Part shown: positions 49,730 to 63,127 of the stretch, piece by piece
Numbering within the stretch: the first letter of the stretch is position 1
How the letters are laid out: every line of letters starts with the position of its first letter
From: Saccoglossus kowalevskii
Taxonomy: Eukaryota; Hemichordata; Enteropneusta; Harrimaniidae
NCBI RefSeq assembly: GCF_000003605.2
Contig: NW_003146359.1
Location: forward strand, 1 to 64,000
DNA: 64,000 bases
Reading direction: 5' to 3'
Made by a program: the position numbers and the translations under genes
The notes under the pieces: generated by a model
The model's input: only the letters and a program-made list of their open reading frames with translations
The model's database searches: none
Told to the model about the DNA's origin: nothing

Positions 49730-50567
49730 GGTTGGTTCCATCACATACATGTCAAAGATATGAGGCAACGTTTGTGCATCATTTTTACTGTAATGTCAAT
49801 TATTTATAGTAGAAAGACATTGAAATTTATGTATTTTTTTCAAATTCATGGAAAGTTTTCGATTTTCCCTATTATTTTCAAAGAACAAGTTGTTGATGCG
49901 GTCGGCACATAGTGCGTTTTCGCTGTTAAATTACCGTAAAAAGTTGTTCAAAGTGAACGCAAAGTTGTACAAAGTGATTGCAAAGTTTGTAGATGTATAT
50001 GCATGTTTGACCTAACTTGTTGGCATATAGAAACCCGCAGTTGTAAAGTCAAAAAATGAATAAAAGCCAGATAAAAGCAGCCTATATGAGCAGAGTGTCA
50101 CATGAGCTGATTGACTGTAAAAATGACAGAAAACAGAGTGCACAGTTGGTAAAAGCGTTCGAAACGTTGGCGTGGCTGCTTGTATATTTAACCTAAGTCA
50201 TTGGCACGACAACCCCGCAGTTAAATTTTCAAAACATTAAGTAAATGTATAGAAAATGTCCTATATAGAAACAGATTATCGCCACTGGGAACCGACAATT
50301 CGAATACAAACAGCTTACAAAGTTGTGAAAACCGATTGCAAAGTTGGTAGATTCGATTGGGAATGTTACATATGATATTATACTGACGGGTCCTATAGTT
50401 GAAAGTTCGAAAACAAGAATACATATTTCGTAAAATGCCGTTAAAATAGAGTAGTTTTACTCGAAGCATGTAAAGGTCATAGGTCAATTCAAGAAGTAAC
50501 TTGTGCAAACGCTATCAATTTTAAAACAGTTTCAAACATTAAATAGCCATCAATTCAGGTAAATTTC

Positions 50568-50686
50568 AAATTACTTAAACAATAGTGTGGGTAGGTGATC
50601 GAACAATGTCTAAAGTTAAGCTGCTTCGGGTATGGTTAGTACTTGCATGGGAGACTACCTGAGTAAACCAGCTGGAGTAAATTTTT
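50568..50686 (+). pseudogene. 5S rRNA-derived segment, copy 53
   Basis: Unit 53 (49741-50697). Box A and IE read GCTGCTTCGGGTATGG. Confidence 0.75.
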
Positions 50687-51524
50687 GGTTGGTTCCATCA
50701 CATACATGTCAAAGATATGAGGCAACGTTCGTGCATCATTTTTACTGTAATGTCAATTATTTATAGTAGAAAGACATTGCAATTTATGTATTTTTTTCAA
50801 ATTCATGGAAAGTTTTCGATTTTCCCTATTATTTTCAAAGAACAAGGTGTTGATGCGGTCGGCACATAGTGCGTTTTAGCTGTTAAATTACCGTAAAAAG
50901 TTGTTCAAAGTGAACGCAAAGTTGTACAAAGTGATTGCAAAGTTTGTAGATGTATATGCATGTTTGACCTAACTTGTTGGCATATAGAAACCCGCAGTTG
51001 TAAAGTCAAAAAATGAATAAAAGCCAGATAAAAGCAGCCTATATGAGCAGAGTGTCACATGAGCTGATTGACAGTAAAAATGACAGAAAACAGAGTGCAC
51101 AGTTGGTAAAAGCGTTCGAAACGTTGGCGTGGCTGCTTGTATATTTGTATATAGTCATTGGCACGACAACCCCGCAGTTAAATTTTCAAAACATTAAGTA
51201 AATGTATAGAAAATGTCCTATATAGAAACAGATTATGGCCACTGGGAACCGACAATTCGAATACAAACAGCTTACAAAGTTGTGAAAACCGATTGCAAAG
51301 TTGGTAGATTCGATTGGGAATGTTACATATGATATTATACTGACGGGTTCTATAGTTGAAAGTTCGAAAACAAGAATACATATTTCGTAAAATGCCGTTA
51401 AAATAGAGTAGTTTTACTCGAAGCATGTAAAGGTCATAGGTCAATTCAAGAAGTAACTTGTGCAAACGCTATCAATTTTAAAACAGTTTCAAACATTAAA
51501 TAGCCATCAATTCAGGCAAAATTC

Positions 51525-51643
51525 AAATTACTTAAACAATAGTGTGGGTAGGTGATCGAACAATGTCTAAAGTTAAGCTGATTCGGGCATGGTTAGTACT
51601 TGCATGGGAGACTACCTGAGTAAACCAGCTGGAGTAAATTTTT
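51525..51643 (+). pseudogene. 5S rRNA-derived segment, copy 54
   Basis: Unit 54 (50698-51654). I see no change from the array consensus. Confidence 0.75.
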
Positions 51644-52481
51644 GGTTGGTTCCATCACATACATGTCAAAGATATGAGGCAACGTTCGTGCATCATTTTT
51701 ACTGTAATGTGAATTATTTATAGTAGAAAGACATTGAAATTTATGTATTTTTTTCAAATTCATGGAAAGTTTTCGATTTTCCCTATTATTTTCAAAGAAC
51801 AAGTTGTTGATGCGGTCGGCACATAGTGCGTTTTCGCTGTTAAATTACCGTAAAAAGTTGTTCAAAGTGAACGCAAAGTTGTACAAAGTGATTGCAAAGT
51901 TTGTAGATGTATATGCATGTTTGACCTAACTTGTTGGCATATAGAAACCCGCAGTTGTAAAGTCAAAAAATGAATAAAAGCCAGATAAAAGCAGCCTATA
52001 TGAGCAGAGTGTCACATGAGCTGATTGACTGTAAAAATGACAGAAAACAGAGTGCACAGTTGGTAAAAGCGTTCGAAACGTTGGCGTGGCTGCTTGTATA
52101 TTTAACCTAAGTCATTGGCACGACAACCCCGCAGTTAAATTTTCAAAACATTAAGTAAATGTATAGAAAATGTCCTATATAGAAACAGATTATCGCCACT
52201 GGGAACCGACAATTCGAATACAAACAGCTTACAAAGTTGTGAAAACCGATTGCAAAGTTGGTAGATTCGATTGGGAATGTTACATATGATATTATACTGA
52301 CGGGTTCTATAGTTGAAAGTTCGAAAACAAGAATACATATTTCGTAAAATGCCGTTAAAATAGAGTAGTTTTACTCGAAGCATGTAAAGGTCATAGGTCA
52401 ATTCAAGAAGTAACTTGTGCAAACGCTATCAATTTTAAAACAGTTTCAAACATTAAATAGCCATCAATTCAGGCAAATTTC

Positions 52482-52600
52482 AAATTACTTAAACAATAGT
52501 GTGGGTAGGTGATCGAACAATGTCTAAAGTTAAGCTGATTCGGGCATGGTTAGTACTTGCATGGGAGACTACCTGAGTAAACCAGCTGGAGTAAATTTTT
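52482..52600 (+). pseudogene. 5S rRNA-derived segment, copy 55
   Basis: Unit 55 (51655-52611). I see no change from the array consensus. Confidence 0.75.
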
Positions 52601-53438
52601 GGTTGGTTCCATCACATACATGTCAAAGATATGAGGCAACGTTCGTGCATCATTTTTACTGTAATGTCAATTATTTATAGTAGAAAGACATTGAAATTTA
52701 TGTATTTTTTTCAAATTCATGGAAAGTTTTCGATTTTCCCTATTATTTTCAAAGAACAAGTTGTTGATGCGGTCGGCACATAGTGCGTTTTCGCTGTTAA
52801 ATTACCGTAAAAAGTTGTTCAAAGTGAACGCAAAGTTGTACAAAGTGATTGCAAAGTTTGTAGATGTATATGCATGTTTGACCTAACTTGTTGGCATATA
52901 TAAACCCGCAGTTGTAAAGTAAAAAAATGAATAAAAGCCAGATAAAAGCAGCCTATATGAGCAGAGTGTCACATGAGCTGATTGACTGTAAAAATGACAG
53001 AAAACAGAGTGCACAGTTGGTAAAAGGGTTCGAAACGTTGGCGTGGGTGCTTGTATATTAAACCTACGTCATTGGCACGACAACCCCGCAGTTAAATTTT
53101 CAAAACATTAAGTAAATGTATAGAAAATGTCCTATATAGAAACATATTATCGCCACTGGGAACCGACAATTCGAATACAAACAGCTTACAAAATGGTGAA
53201 AACCGATTGCAAAGTTAGTAGATTCGATTGGGAATGTTACATATGATATTATACGGACGGGTCCTATAGTTGAAAGTTCGAAAACAAGAATACATATTTC
53301 ATAAAATGCCGTTAAAATAGGGTAGTTTTACTCGAAGCATGTAAAGGTCATAGGTCAATTCAAGAAGTAACTTGTGCAAACGCTATCAATTTTAAAACAG
53401 TTTCAAACATTAAATAGCCATCAATTCAGGCAAATTTC

Positions 53439-53557
53439 AAATTACTTAAACAATTGTGTGGGTAGGTGATCGAACAATGTCTAAAGTTAATCTGATTCGG
53501 GCATGGTTAGTACTTGCATGGGAGACTACCTGAGTAAACCAGCTGGAGTAAATTTTT
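53439..53557 (+). pseudogene. 5S rRNA-derived segment, copy 56
   Basis: Unit 56 (52612-53568). It has CAATTGTGTGGG and GTTAATCTGATTC, as in copies 12 and 37. Confidence 0.75.
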
Positions 53558-54395
53558 GGTTGGTTCCATCACATACATGTCAAAGATATGAGGCAACGTT
53601 CGTGCATCATTTTTACTGTAATGTCAATTATTTATAGTAGAAAGACATTGAAATTTATGTATTTTTTTCAAATTCATGGAAAGTTTTCGATTTTCCCTAT
53701 TATTTTCAAAGAACAAGTTGTTGATGCGATCGGCACATAGTGCGTTTTCGCTGTTAAATTACCGTAAAAAGTTGTTCAAAGTGAACGCAAAGTTGTACAA
53801 AGTGATTGCAAAGTTTGTAGATGTATATGCATGTTTGACCTAACTTGTTGGCATATAGAAACCCGCAGTTGTAAAGTCAAAAAATGAATAAAAGCCAGAT
53901 AAAAGCAGCCTATATGAGCAGAGTGTCACATGAGCTGATTGACTGTAAAAATGACAGAAAACCGAGTGCACAGTTGGTAAAAGCGTTCGAAACGTTGGCA
54001 TGGCTGCTTGTATATTAAACCTACGTCATTGGCACGACAACCCCGCAGTTAAATTTTCAAAACATTAAGTAAATGTATAGAAAATGTCCTATATAGAAAC
54101 AGATTATGGCCACTGGGAACCGACAATTCGAATACAAACAGCTTACAAAGTTGTGAAAACCGATTGCAAAGTTGGTAGATTCGATTGGGAATGTTACATA
54201 TGATATTATACTGACGGGTCCTATAGTTGAAAGTTCGAAAACAAGAATACATATTTCGTAAAATGCCGTTAAAATAGAGTAGTTTTACTCGAAGCATGTA
54301 AAGGTCATAGGTCAATTCAAGAAGTAACTTGTGCAAACGCTATCAATTTTAAAACAGTTTCAAACATTAAATAGCCATCAATTCAGGCAAATTTC

Positions 54396-54514
54396 AAATT
54401 ACTTAAACAATAGTGTGGGTAGGTGATCGAACAATGTCTAAAGTTAAGCTGATTCGGGTATGGTTAGTACTTGCATGGGAGACTACCTGAGTAAACCAGC
54501 TGGAGTAAATTTTT
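54396..54514 (+). pseudogene. 5S rRNA-derived segment, copy 57
   Basis: Unit 57 (53569-54525). IE reads GGGTATGG. Confidence 0.75.
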
Positions 54515-55352
54515 GGTTGGTTCCATCACATACATGTCAAAGATATGAGGCAACGTTCGTGCATCATTTTTACTGTAATGTCAATTATTTATAGTAGAAA
54601 GACATTGCAATTTATGTATTTTTTTTCAAATTCATGGAAAGTTTTCGATTTTCCCTATTATTTTCAAAGAACAAGGTGTTGATGCGGTCGGCACATAGTG
54701 CGTTTTAGCTGTTAAATTACCGTAAAAAGTTGTTCAAAGTGAACGCAAAGCTGTACAAAGTGATTGCAAAGTTTGTAGATGTATATGCATGTTTGACCTA
54801 ACTTGTTGGCATATAGAAACCCGCAGTTGTAAAGTCAAAAAATGAATAAAGCCAGATAAAAGCAGCCTATATGAGCAGAGTGTCACATGAGCTGATTGAC
54901 TGTAAAAATGACAGAAAACCGAGTGCACAGTTGGTAAAAGCGTTCGAAACGTTGGCATGGCTGCTTGTATATTAAACCTACGTCATTGGCACGACAACCC
55001 CGCAGTTAAATTTTCAAAACATTAAGTAAATGTATAGAAAATGTCCTATATAGAAACAGATTATCGCCACTGGGAACCGACAATTCGAATACAAACAGCT
55101 TACAAAGTTGTGAAAACCGATTGCAAAGTTGGTAGATTCGATTGGGAATGTTACATATGATATTATACTGACGGGTCCTATAGTTGAAAGTTCGAAAACA
55201 AGAATACATATTTCGTAAAATGCCGTTAAAATAGAGTAGTTTTACTCGAAGCATGTAAAGGTCATAGGTCAATTCAAGAAGTAACTTGTGCAAACGCTAT
55301 CAATTTTAAAACAGTTTCAAACATTAAATAGCCATCAATTCAGGTAAATTTC

Positions 55353-55472
55353 AAATTACTTAAACAATAGTTTTGGGTAGGTGATCGAACAATGTCTAAA
55401 TTTAAGCTGATTCGGGTATGGTTAGTACTTGCATGGGAGACTACCTGAGTAAACCAGCTGGAGTAAATTTTT
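55353..55472 (+). pseudogene. 5S rRNA-derived segment, copy 58
   Basis: Unit 58 (54526-55483). It has TAGTTTTGGGTAGG (one extra base), TCTAAATTTAAGC in box A, and GGGTATGG. Confidence 0.75.
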
Positions 55473-56309
55473 GGTTGGTTCCATCACATACATGTCAAAG
55501 ATATGAGGCAACGTTCGTGCATCATTTTTACTGTAATGTCAATTATTTATAGTAGAAAGACATTGCAATTTATGTATTTTTTTCAAATTCATGGAAAGTT
55601 TTCGATTTTCCCTATTATTTTCAAAGAACAAGGTGTTGATGCGGTCGGCACATAGTGCGTTTTAGCTGTTAAATTACCGTAAAAAGTTGTTCAAAGTGAA
55701 CGCAAAGCTGTACAAAGTGATTGCAAAGTTTGTAGATGTATATGCATGTTTGACCTAACTTGTTGGCATATAGAAACCCGCAGTTGTAAAGTCAAAAAAT
55801 GAATAAAGCCAGATAAAAGCAGCCTATATGAGCAGAGTGTCACATGAGCTGATTGACTGTAAAAATGACAGAAAACCGAGTGCACAGTTGGTAAAAGCGT
55901 TCGAAACGTTGGCATGGCTGCTTGTATATTAAACCTACGTCATTGGCACGACAACCCCGCAGTTAAATTTTCAAAACATTAAGTAAATGTATAGAAAATG
56001 TCCTATATAGAAACAGATTATCGCCACTGGGAACCGACAATTCGAATACAAACAGCTTACAAAGTTGTGAAAACCGATTGCAAAGTTGGTAGATTCGATT
56101 GGGAATGTTACATATGATATTATACTGACGGGTCCTATAGTTGAAAGTTCGAAAACAAGAATACATATTTCGTAAAATGCCGTTAAAATAGAGTAGTTTT
56201 ACTCGAAGCATGTAAAGGTCATAGGTCAATTCAAGAAGTAACTTGTGCAAACGCTATCAATTTTAAAACAGTTTCAAACATTAAATAGCCATCAATTCAG
56301 GTAAATTTC

Positions 56310-56428
56310 AAATTACTTAAACAATAGTGTGGGTAGGTGATCGAACAATGTCTAAATTTAAGCTGATTCGGGTATGGTTAGTACTTGCATGGGAGACTAC
56401 CTGAGTAAACCAGCTGGAGTAAATTTTT
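56310..56428 (+). pseudogene. 5S rRNA-derived segment, copy 59
   Basis: Unit 59 (55484-56439). It has TCTAAATTTAAGC and GGGTATGG. Confidence 0.75.
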
Positions 56429-57265
56429 GGTTGGTTCCATCACATACATGTCAAAGATATGAGGCAACGTTCGTGCATCATTTTTACTGTAATGTCAATT
56501 ATTTATAGTAGAAAGACATTGCAATTTATGTATTTTTTTCAAATTCATGGAAAGTTTTCGATTTTCCCTATTATTTTCAAAGAACAAGGTGTTGATGCGG
56601 TCGGCACATAGTGCGTTTTAGCTGTTAAATTACCGTAAAAAGTTGTTCAAAGTGAACGCAAAGCTGTACAAAGTGATTGCAAAGTTTGTAGATGTATATG
56701 CATGTTTGACCTAACTTGTTGGCATATAGAAACCCGCAGTTGTAAAGTCAAAAAATGAATAAAGCCAGATAAAAGCAGCCTATATGAGCAGAGTGTCACA
56801 TGAGCTGATTGACTGTAAAAATGACAGAAAACCGAGTGCACAGTTGGTAAAAGCGTTCGAAACGTTGGCATGGCTGCTTGTATATTAAACCTACGTCATT
56901 GGCACGACAACCCCGCAGTTAAATTTTCAAAACATTAAGTAAATGTATAGAAAATGTCCTATATAGAAACAGATTATCGCCACTGGGAACCGACAATTCG
57001 AATACAAACAGCTTACAAAGTTGTGAAAACCGATTGCAAAGTTGGTAGATTCGATTGGGAATGTTACATATGATATTATACTGACGGGTCCTATAGTTGA
57101 AAGTTCGAAAACAAGAATACATATTTCGTAAAATGCCGTTAAAATAGAGTAGTTTTACTCGAAGCATGTAAAGGTCATAGGTCAATTCAAGAAGTAACTT
57201 GTGCAAACGCTATCAATTTTAAAACAGTTTCAAACATTAAATAGCCATCAATTCAGGCAAATTTC

Positions 57266-57384
57266 AAATTACTTAAACAATAGTGTGGGTAGGTGATCGA
57301 ACAATGTCTAAAGTTAAGCTGATTCGGGTATGGTTAGTACTTGCATGGGAGACTACCTGAGTAAACCAGCTGGAGTAAATTTTT
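57266..57384 (+). pseudogene. 5S rRNA-derived segment, copy 60
   Basis: Unit 60 (56440-57395). IE reads GGGTATGG. Confidence 0.75.
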
Positions 57385-58223
57385 GGTTGGTTCCATCACA
57401 TACATGTCAAAGATATGAGGCAACGTTCGTGCATCATTTTTACTGTAATGTCAATTATTTATAGTAGAAAGACATTGCAATTTATGTATTTTTTTTCAAA
57501 TTCATGGAAAGTTTTCGATTTTCCCTATTATTTTCAAAGAACAAGGTGTTGATGCGGTCGGCACATAGTGCGTTTTAGCTGTTAAATTACCGTAAAAAGT
57601 TGTTCAAAGTGAACGCAAAGCTGTACAAAGTGATTGCAAAGTTTGTAGATGTATATGCATGTTTGACCTAACTTGTTGGCATATAGAAACCCGCAGTTGT
57701 AAAGTCAAAAAATGAATAAAAGCCAGATAAAAGCAGCCTATATGAGCAGAGTGTCACATGAGCTGATTGACTGTAAAAATGACAGAAAACCGAGTGCACA
57801 GTTGGTAAAAGCGTTCGAAACGTTGGCATGGCTGCTTGTATATTAAACCTACGTCATTGGCACGACAACCCCGCAGTTAAATTTTCAAAACATTAAGTAA
57901 ATGTATAGAAAATGTCCTATATAGAAACAGATTATCGCCACTGGGAACCGACAATTCGAATACAAACAGCTTACAAAGTTGTGAAAACCGATTGCAAAGT
58001 TGGTAGATTCGATTGGGAATGTTACATATGATATTATACTGACGGGTCCTATAGTTGAAAGTTCGAAAACAAGAATACATATTTCGTAAAATGCCGTTAA
58101 AATAGAGTAGTTTTACTCGAAGCATGTAAAGGTCATAGGTCAATTCAAGAAGTAACTTGTGCAAACGCTATCAATTTTAAAACAGTTTCAAACATTAAAT
58201 AGCCATCAATTCAGGTAAATTTC

Positions 58224-58342
58224 AAATTACTTAAACAATAGTGTGGGTAGGTGATCGAACAATGTCTAAAGTTAAGCTGATTCGGGTATGGTTAGTACTT
58301 GCATGGGAGACTACCTGAGTAAACCAGCTGGAGTAAATTTTT
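58224..58342 (+). pseudogene. 5S rRNA-derived segment, copy 61
   Basis: Unit 61 (57396-58354). IE reads GGGTATGG; the tail has an extra G (GGTTGGGTTCC). Confidence 0.75.
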
Positions 58343-59181
58343 GGTTGGGTTCCATCACATACATGTCAAAGATATGAGGCAACGTTCGTGCATCATTTTT
58401 ACTGTAATGTCAATTATTTATAGTAGAAAGACATTGCAATTTATGTATTTTTTTCAAATTCATGGAAAGTTTTCGATTTTCCCTATTATTTTCAAAGAAC
58501 AAGGTGTTGATGCGGTCGGCACATAGTGCGTTTTAGCTGTTAAATTACCGTAAAAAGTTGTTCAAAGTGAACGCAAAGTTGTACAAAGTGATTGCAAAGT
58601 TTGTAGATGTATATGCATGTTTGACCTAACTTGTTGGCATATAGAAACCCGCAGTTGTAAAGTCAAAAAATGAATAAAAGCCAGATAAAAGCAGCCTATA
58701 TGAGCAGAGTGTCACATGAGCGGATTGACTGTAAAAATGACAGAAAACCGAGTGCACAGTTAGTAAAAGCGTTCGAAACGTTGGCATGGCTGCTTGTATA
58801 TTAAACCTACGTCATTGGCACGACAACCCCGCAGTTAAATTTTCAAAACATTAAGTAAATGTATAGAAAATGTCCTATATAGAAACAGATTATCGCCACT
58901 GGGAACCGACAATTCGAATACAAACAGCTTACAAAGTTGTGAAAACCGATTGCAAAGTTGGTAGATTCGATTGGGAATGTTACATATGATATTATACTGA
59001 CGGGTCCTATAGTTGAAAGTTCGAAAACAAGAATACATATTTCGTAAAATGCCGTTAAAATAGAGTAGTTTTACTCGAAGCATGTAAAGGTCATAGGTCA
59101 ATTCAAGAAGTAACTTGTGCAAACGCTATCAATTTTAAAACAGTTTCAAACATTATATAGCCATCAATTCAGGTAAATTTC

Positions 59182-59300
59182 AAATTACTTAAACAATAGT
59201 GTGGGTAGGTGATCGAACAATGTCTAAAGTTAAGCTGATTCGGGTATGGTTAGTACTTGCATGGGAGACTACCTGAGTAAACCAGCTGGAGTAAATTTTT
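59182..59300 (+). pseudogene. 5S rRNA-derived segment, copy 62
   Basis: Unit 62 (58355-59311). IE reads GGGTATGG. Confidence 0.75.
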
Positions 59301-60138
59301 GGTTGGTTCCATCACATACATGTCAAAGATATGAGGCAACGTTCGTGCATCATTTTTACTGTAATGTCAATTATTTATAGTAGAAAGACATTGCAATTTA
59401 TATATTTTTTTCAAATTCATGGAAAGTTTTCGATTTTCCCTATTATTTTCAAAGAACAAGGTGTTGATGCGGTCGGCACATAGTGCGTTTTAGCTGTTAA
59501 ATTACCGTAAAAAGTTGTTCAAAGTGAACGCAAAGTTGTACAAAGTGATTGCAAAGTTTGTAGATGTATATGCATGTTTGACCTAACTTGTTGGCATATA
59601 GAAACCCGCAGTTGTAAAGTCAAAAAATGAATAAAAGCCAGATAAAAGCAGCCTATATGAGCAGAGTGTCACATGAGCTGATTGACTGTAAAAATGACAG
59701 AAAACCGAGTGCACAGTTAGTAAAAGCGTTCGAAACGTTGGCATGGCTGCTTGTATATTAAACCTACGTCATTGGCACGACAACCCCGCAGTTAAATTTT
59801 CAAAACATTAAGTAAATGTATAGAAAATGTCCTATATAGAAACAGATTATCGCCACTGGGAACCGACAATTCGAATACAAACAGCTTACAAAGTTGTGAA
59901 AACCGATTGCAAAGTTGGTAGATTCGATTGGGAATGTTACATATGATATTATACTGACGGGTCCTATAGTTGAAAGGTCGAAAACAAGAATACATATTTC
60001 GTAAAATGCCGTTAAAATAGAGTAGTTTTACTCGAAGCATGTAAAGGTCATAGGTCAATTCAAGAAGTAACTTGTGCAAACGCTATCAATTTTAAAACAG
60101 TTTCAAACATTAAATAGCCATCAATTCAGGTAAATTTC

Positions 60139-60257
60139 AAATTACTTAAACAATAGTGTGGGTAGGTGATCGAACAATGTCTAAAGTTAAGCTGATTCGG
60201 GTATGGTTAGTACTTGCATGGGAGACTACCTGAGTAAACCAGCTGGAGTGAATTTTT
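60139..60257 (+). pseudogene. 5S rRNA-derived segment, copy 63
   Basis: Unit 63 (59312-60268). IE reads GGGTATGG; the 3' end reads GGAGTGAATTTTT. Confidence 0.75.
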
Positions 60258-61094
60258 GGTTGGTTCCATCACATACATGTCAAAGATATGAGGCAACGTT
60301 CGTGCATCATTTTTACTGTAATGTCAATTATTTATAGTAGAAAGACATTGCAATTTATGTATTTTTTTCAAATTCATGGAAAGTTTTCGATTTTCCCTAT
60401 TATTTTCAAAGAACAAGGTGTTGATGCGGTCGGCACATAGTGCGTTTTAGCTGTTAAATTACCGTAAAAAGTTGTTCAAAGTGAACGCAAAGCTGTACAA
60501 AGTGATTGCAAAGTTTGTAGATGTATATGCATGTTTGACCTAACTTGTTGGCATATAGAAACCCGCAGTTGTAAAGTCAAAAAATGAATAAAGCCAGATA
60601 AAAGCAGCCTATATGAGCAGAGTGTCACATGAGCTGATTGACTGTAAAAATGACAGAAAACAGAGTGCACAGTTGGTAAAAGCGTTCGAAACGTTGGCAT
60701 GGCTGCTTGTATATTAAACCTACGTCATTGGCACGACAACCCCGCAGTTAAATTTTCAAAACATTAAGTAAATGTATAGAAAATGTCCTATATAGAAACA
60801 GATTATCGCCACTGGGAACCGACAATTCGAATACAAACAGCTTACAAAGTTGTGAAAACCGATTGCAAAGTTGGTAGATTCGATTGGGAATGTTACATAT
60901 GATATTATACTGACGGGTCCTATAGTTGAAAGTTCGAAAACAAGAATACATATTTCGTAAAATGCCGTTAAAATAGAGTAGTTTTACTCGAAGCATGTAA
61001 AGGTCATAGGTCAATTCAAGAAGTAACTTGTGCAAACGCTATCAATTTTAAAACAGTTTCAAACATTAAATAGCCATCAATTCAGGTAAATTTC

Positions 61095-61213
61095 AAATTA
61101 CTTAAACAATAGTGTGGGTAGGTGATCGAACAATGTCTAAAGTTAAGCTGATTCGGGTATGGTTAGTACTTGCATGGGAGACTACCTGAGTAAACCAGTT
61201 GGAGTAAATTTTT
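61095..61213 (+). pseudogene. 5S rRNA-derived segment, copy 64
   Basis: Unit 64 (60269-61224). IE reads GGGTATGG; the 3' arm reads ACCAGTTGG. Confidence 0.75.
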
Positions 61214-62051
61214 GGTTGGTTCCATCACATACATGTCAAAGATATGAGGCAACGTTCGTGCATCATTTTTACTGTAATGTCAATTATTTATAGTAGAAAG
61301 ACATTGCAATTTATGTATTTTTTTTCAAATTCATGGAAAGTTTTCGATTTTCCCTATTATTTTCAAAGAACAAGGTGTTGATGCGGTCGGCACATAGTGC
61401 GTTTTAGCTGTTAAATTACCGTAAAAAGTTGTTCAAAGTGAACGCAAAGCTGTACAAAGTGATTGCAAAGTTTGTAGATGTATATGCATGTTTGACCTAA
61501 CTTGTTGGCATATAGAAACCCGCAGTTGTAAAGTCAAAAAATGAATAAAGCCAGATAAAAGCAGCCTATATGAGCAGAGTGTCACATGAGCTGATTGACT
61601 GTAAAAATGACAGAAAACCGAGTGCACAGTTGGTAAAAGCGTTCGAAACTTTGGCATGGCTGCTTGTATATTAAACCTACGTCATTGGCACGACAACCCC
61701 GCAGTTAAATTTTCAAAACATTAAGTAAATGTATAGAAAATGTCCTATATAGAAACAGATTATCGCCACTGGGAACCGACAATTCGAATACAAACAGCTT
61801 ACAAAGTTGTGAAAACCGATTGCAAAGTTGGTAGATTCGATTGGGAATGTTACATATGATATTATACTGACGGGTCCTATAGTTGAAAGTTCGAAAACAA
61901 GAATACATATTTCGTAAAATGCCGTTAAAATAGAGTAGTTTTACTCGAAGCATGTAAAGGTCATAGGTCAATTCAAGAAGTAACTTGTGCAAACGCTATC
62001 AATTTTAAAACAGTTTCAAACATTAAATAGCCATCAATTCAGGTAAATTTC

Positions 62052-62170
62052 AAATTACTTAAACAATAGTGTGGGTAGGTGATCGAACAATGTCTAAAGT
62101 TAAGCTGATTCGGGCATGGTAAGTACTTGCATGGGAGACTACCTGAGTAAACCAGCTGGAGTAAATTTTT
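62052..62170 (+). pseudogene. 5S rRNA-derived segment, copy 65
   Basis: Unit 65 (61225-62181). It has CATGGTAAGTACTTG, as in copy 42. Confidence 0.75.
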
Positions 62171-63008
62171 GGTTGGTTCCATCACATACTTGTCAAAGAT
62201 ATGAGGCAACGTTCGTGCATCATTTTTACTGCAATGTCAATTATTTATAGTAGAAAGACATTGAAATTTATGTATTTTTTTCAAATTCATGGAAAGTTTT
62301 CGATTTTCCCTATTATTTTCAAAGAAAAAGGTGTTGATGCGGTCGGCACATAGTGCGTTTTAGCTGTAATATTACCGTAAAAAGTTGTTCAAAGTGAACG
62401 CAAAGTTGTACAAAGTGATTGCAAAGTTTGTAGATGTATATGCATGTTTGACCTAACTTGTTGGCATATAGAAACCCGCAGTTGTAAAGTCAAAAAATGA
62501 ATAAAAGCCAGATAAAAGCAGCCTATATGAGCAGAGTGTCACATGAGCTGATTGACTGTAAAAATGACAGAAAACAGAGTGCACAGTTGGTAAAAGCGTT
62601 CGAAACGTTGGCGTGGCTGCTTGTATATTAAACCTACGTCATTGGCACGACAACCCCGCAGTTAAATTTTCAAAACATTAAGTAAATGTATAGAAAATGT
62701 CCTATATAGAAACAGATTATGGCCACTGGGAACCGACAATTCGAATACAAACAGCTTACAAAGTTGTGAAAACCGATTGCAAAGTTGGTAGATTCGATTG
62801 GGAATGTTACATATGATATTATACTGACGGGTTCTACAGTTGAAAGTTCGAAAACAAGAATACATATTTCGTAAAATGCCGTTAAAATAGAGTAGTTTTA
62901 CTCGAAGCATGTAAAGGTCATAGGTCTATTCAAGAAGTAACTTGTGCAAATGCTATCAATTTTAAAACAGTTTCAAACATTAAATAGCCATCAATTCATG
63001 TAAATTTT

Positions 63009-63127
63009 AAATTACTTAAACAATAGTGTGGGTAGGTGATCGAACAATGTCTAAAGTTAAGCTGATTCGGGCATGGTTAGTACTTGCATGGGAGACTACC
63101 TGAGTAAACCAGCTGGAGTAAATTTTT
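63009..63127 (+). pseudogene. 5S rRNA-derived segment, copy 66
   Basis: Unit 66 (62182-63138). The segment matches consensus. Confidence 0.75.

Larger units (their letters stand above)
33486..54525 (+). repeat. Array block 5: units 36-57, type II monomers with mosaic units
   Basis: Type II markers dominate. Unit 45 (42092-43047) has the type I stretch CCTATATTTGAAATTTCG. Units 51 and 52 (47827-49740) are intermediate and resemble unit 10. Units 38, 39, 48 and 56 share AATGGTGAAA and AAGTTAGTAG, and 38, 47 and 56 share AAAAGGGTTCG. Units 40 and 41 are close duplicates sharing GTAACGTCAATT, GTTGTACAAAGTGAAC and CCTAAATTGTTGG. Confidence 0.8.
54526..62181 (+). repeat. Array block 6: units 58-65, the most uniform type II run
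   Basis: Units begin at 54526, 55484, 56440, 57396, 58355, 59312, 60269 and 61225. They share GACATTGCAATTTA, CAAGGTGTTG, GGCATGGCTGC and TATTAAACCTACGTC. Most also share GGGTATGG at the 5S intermediate element, CAAAGCTGTAC, GAATAAAGCC (two bases shorter than the usual GAATAAAAGCC region) and AACCGAGTGC. Differences between neighbours are few, which fits recent amplification or homogenisation. Confidence 0.8.
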
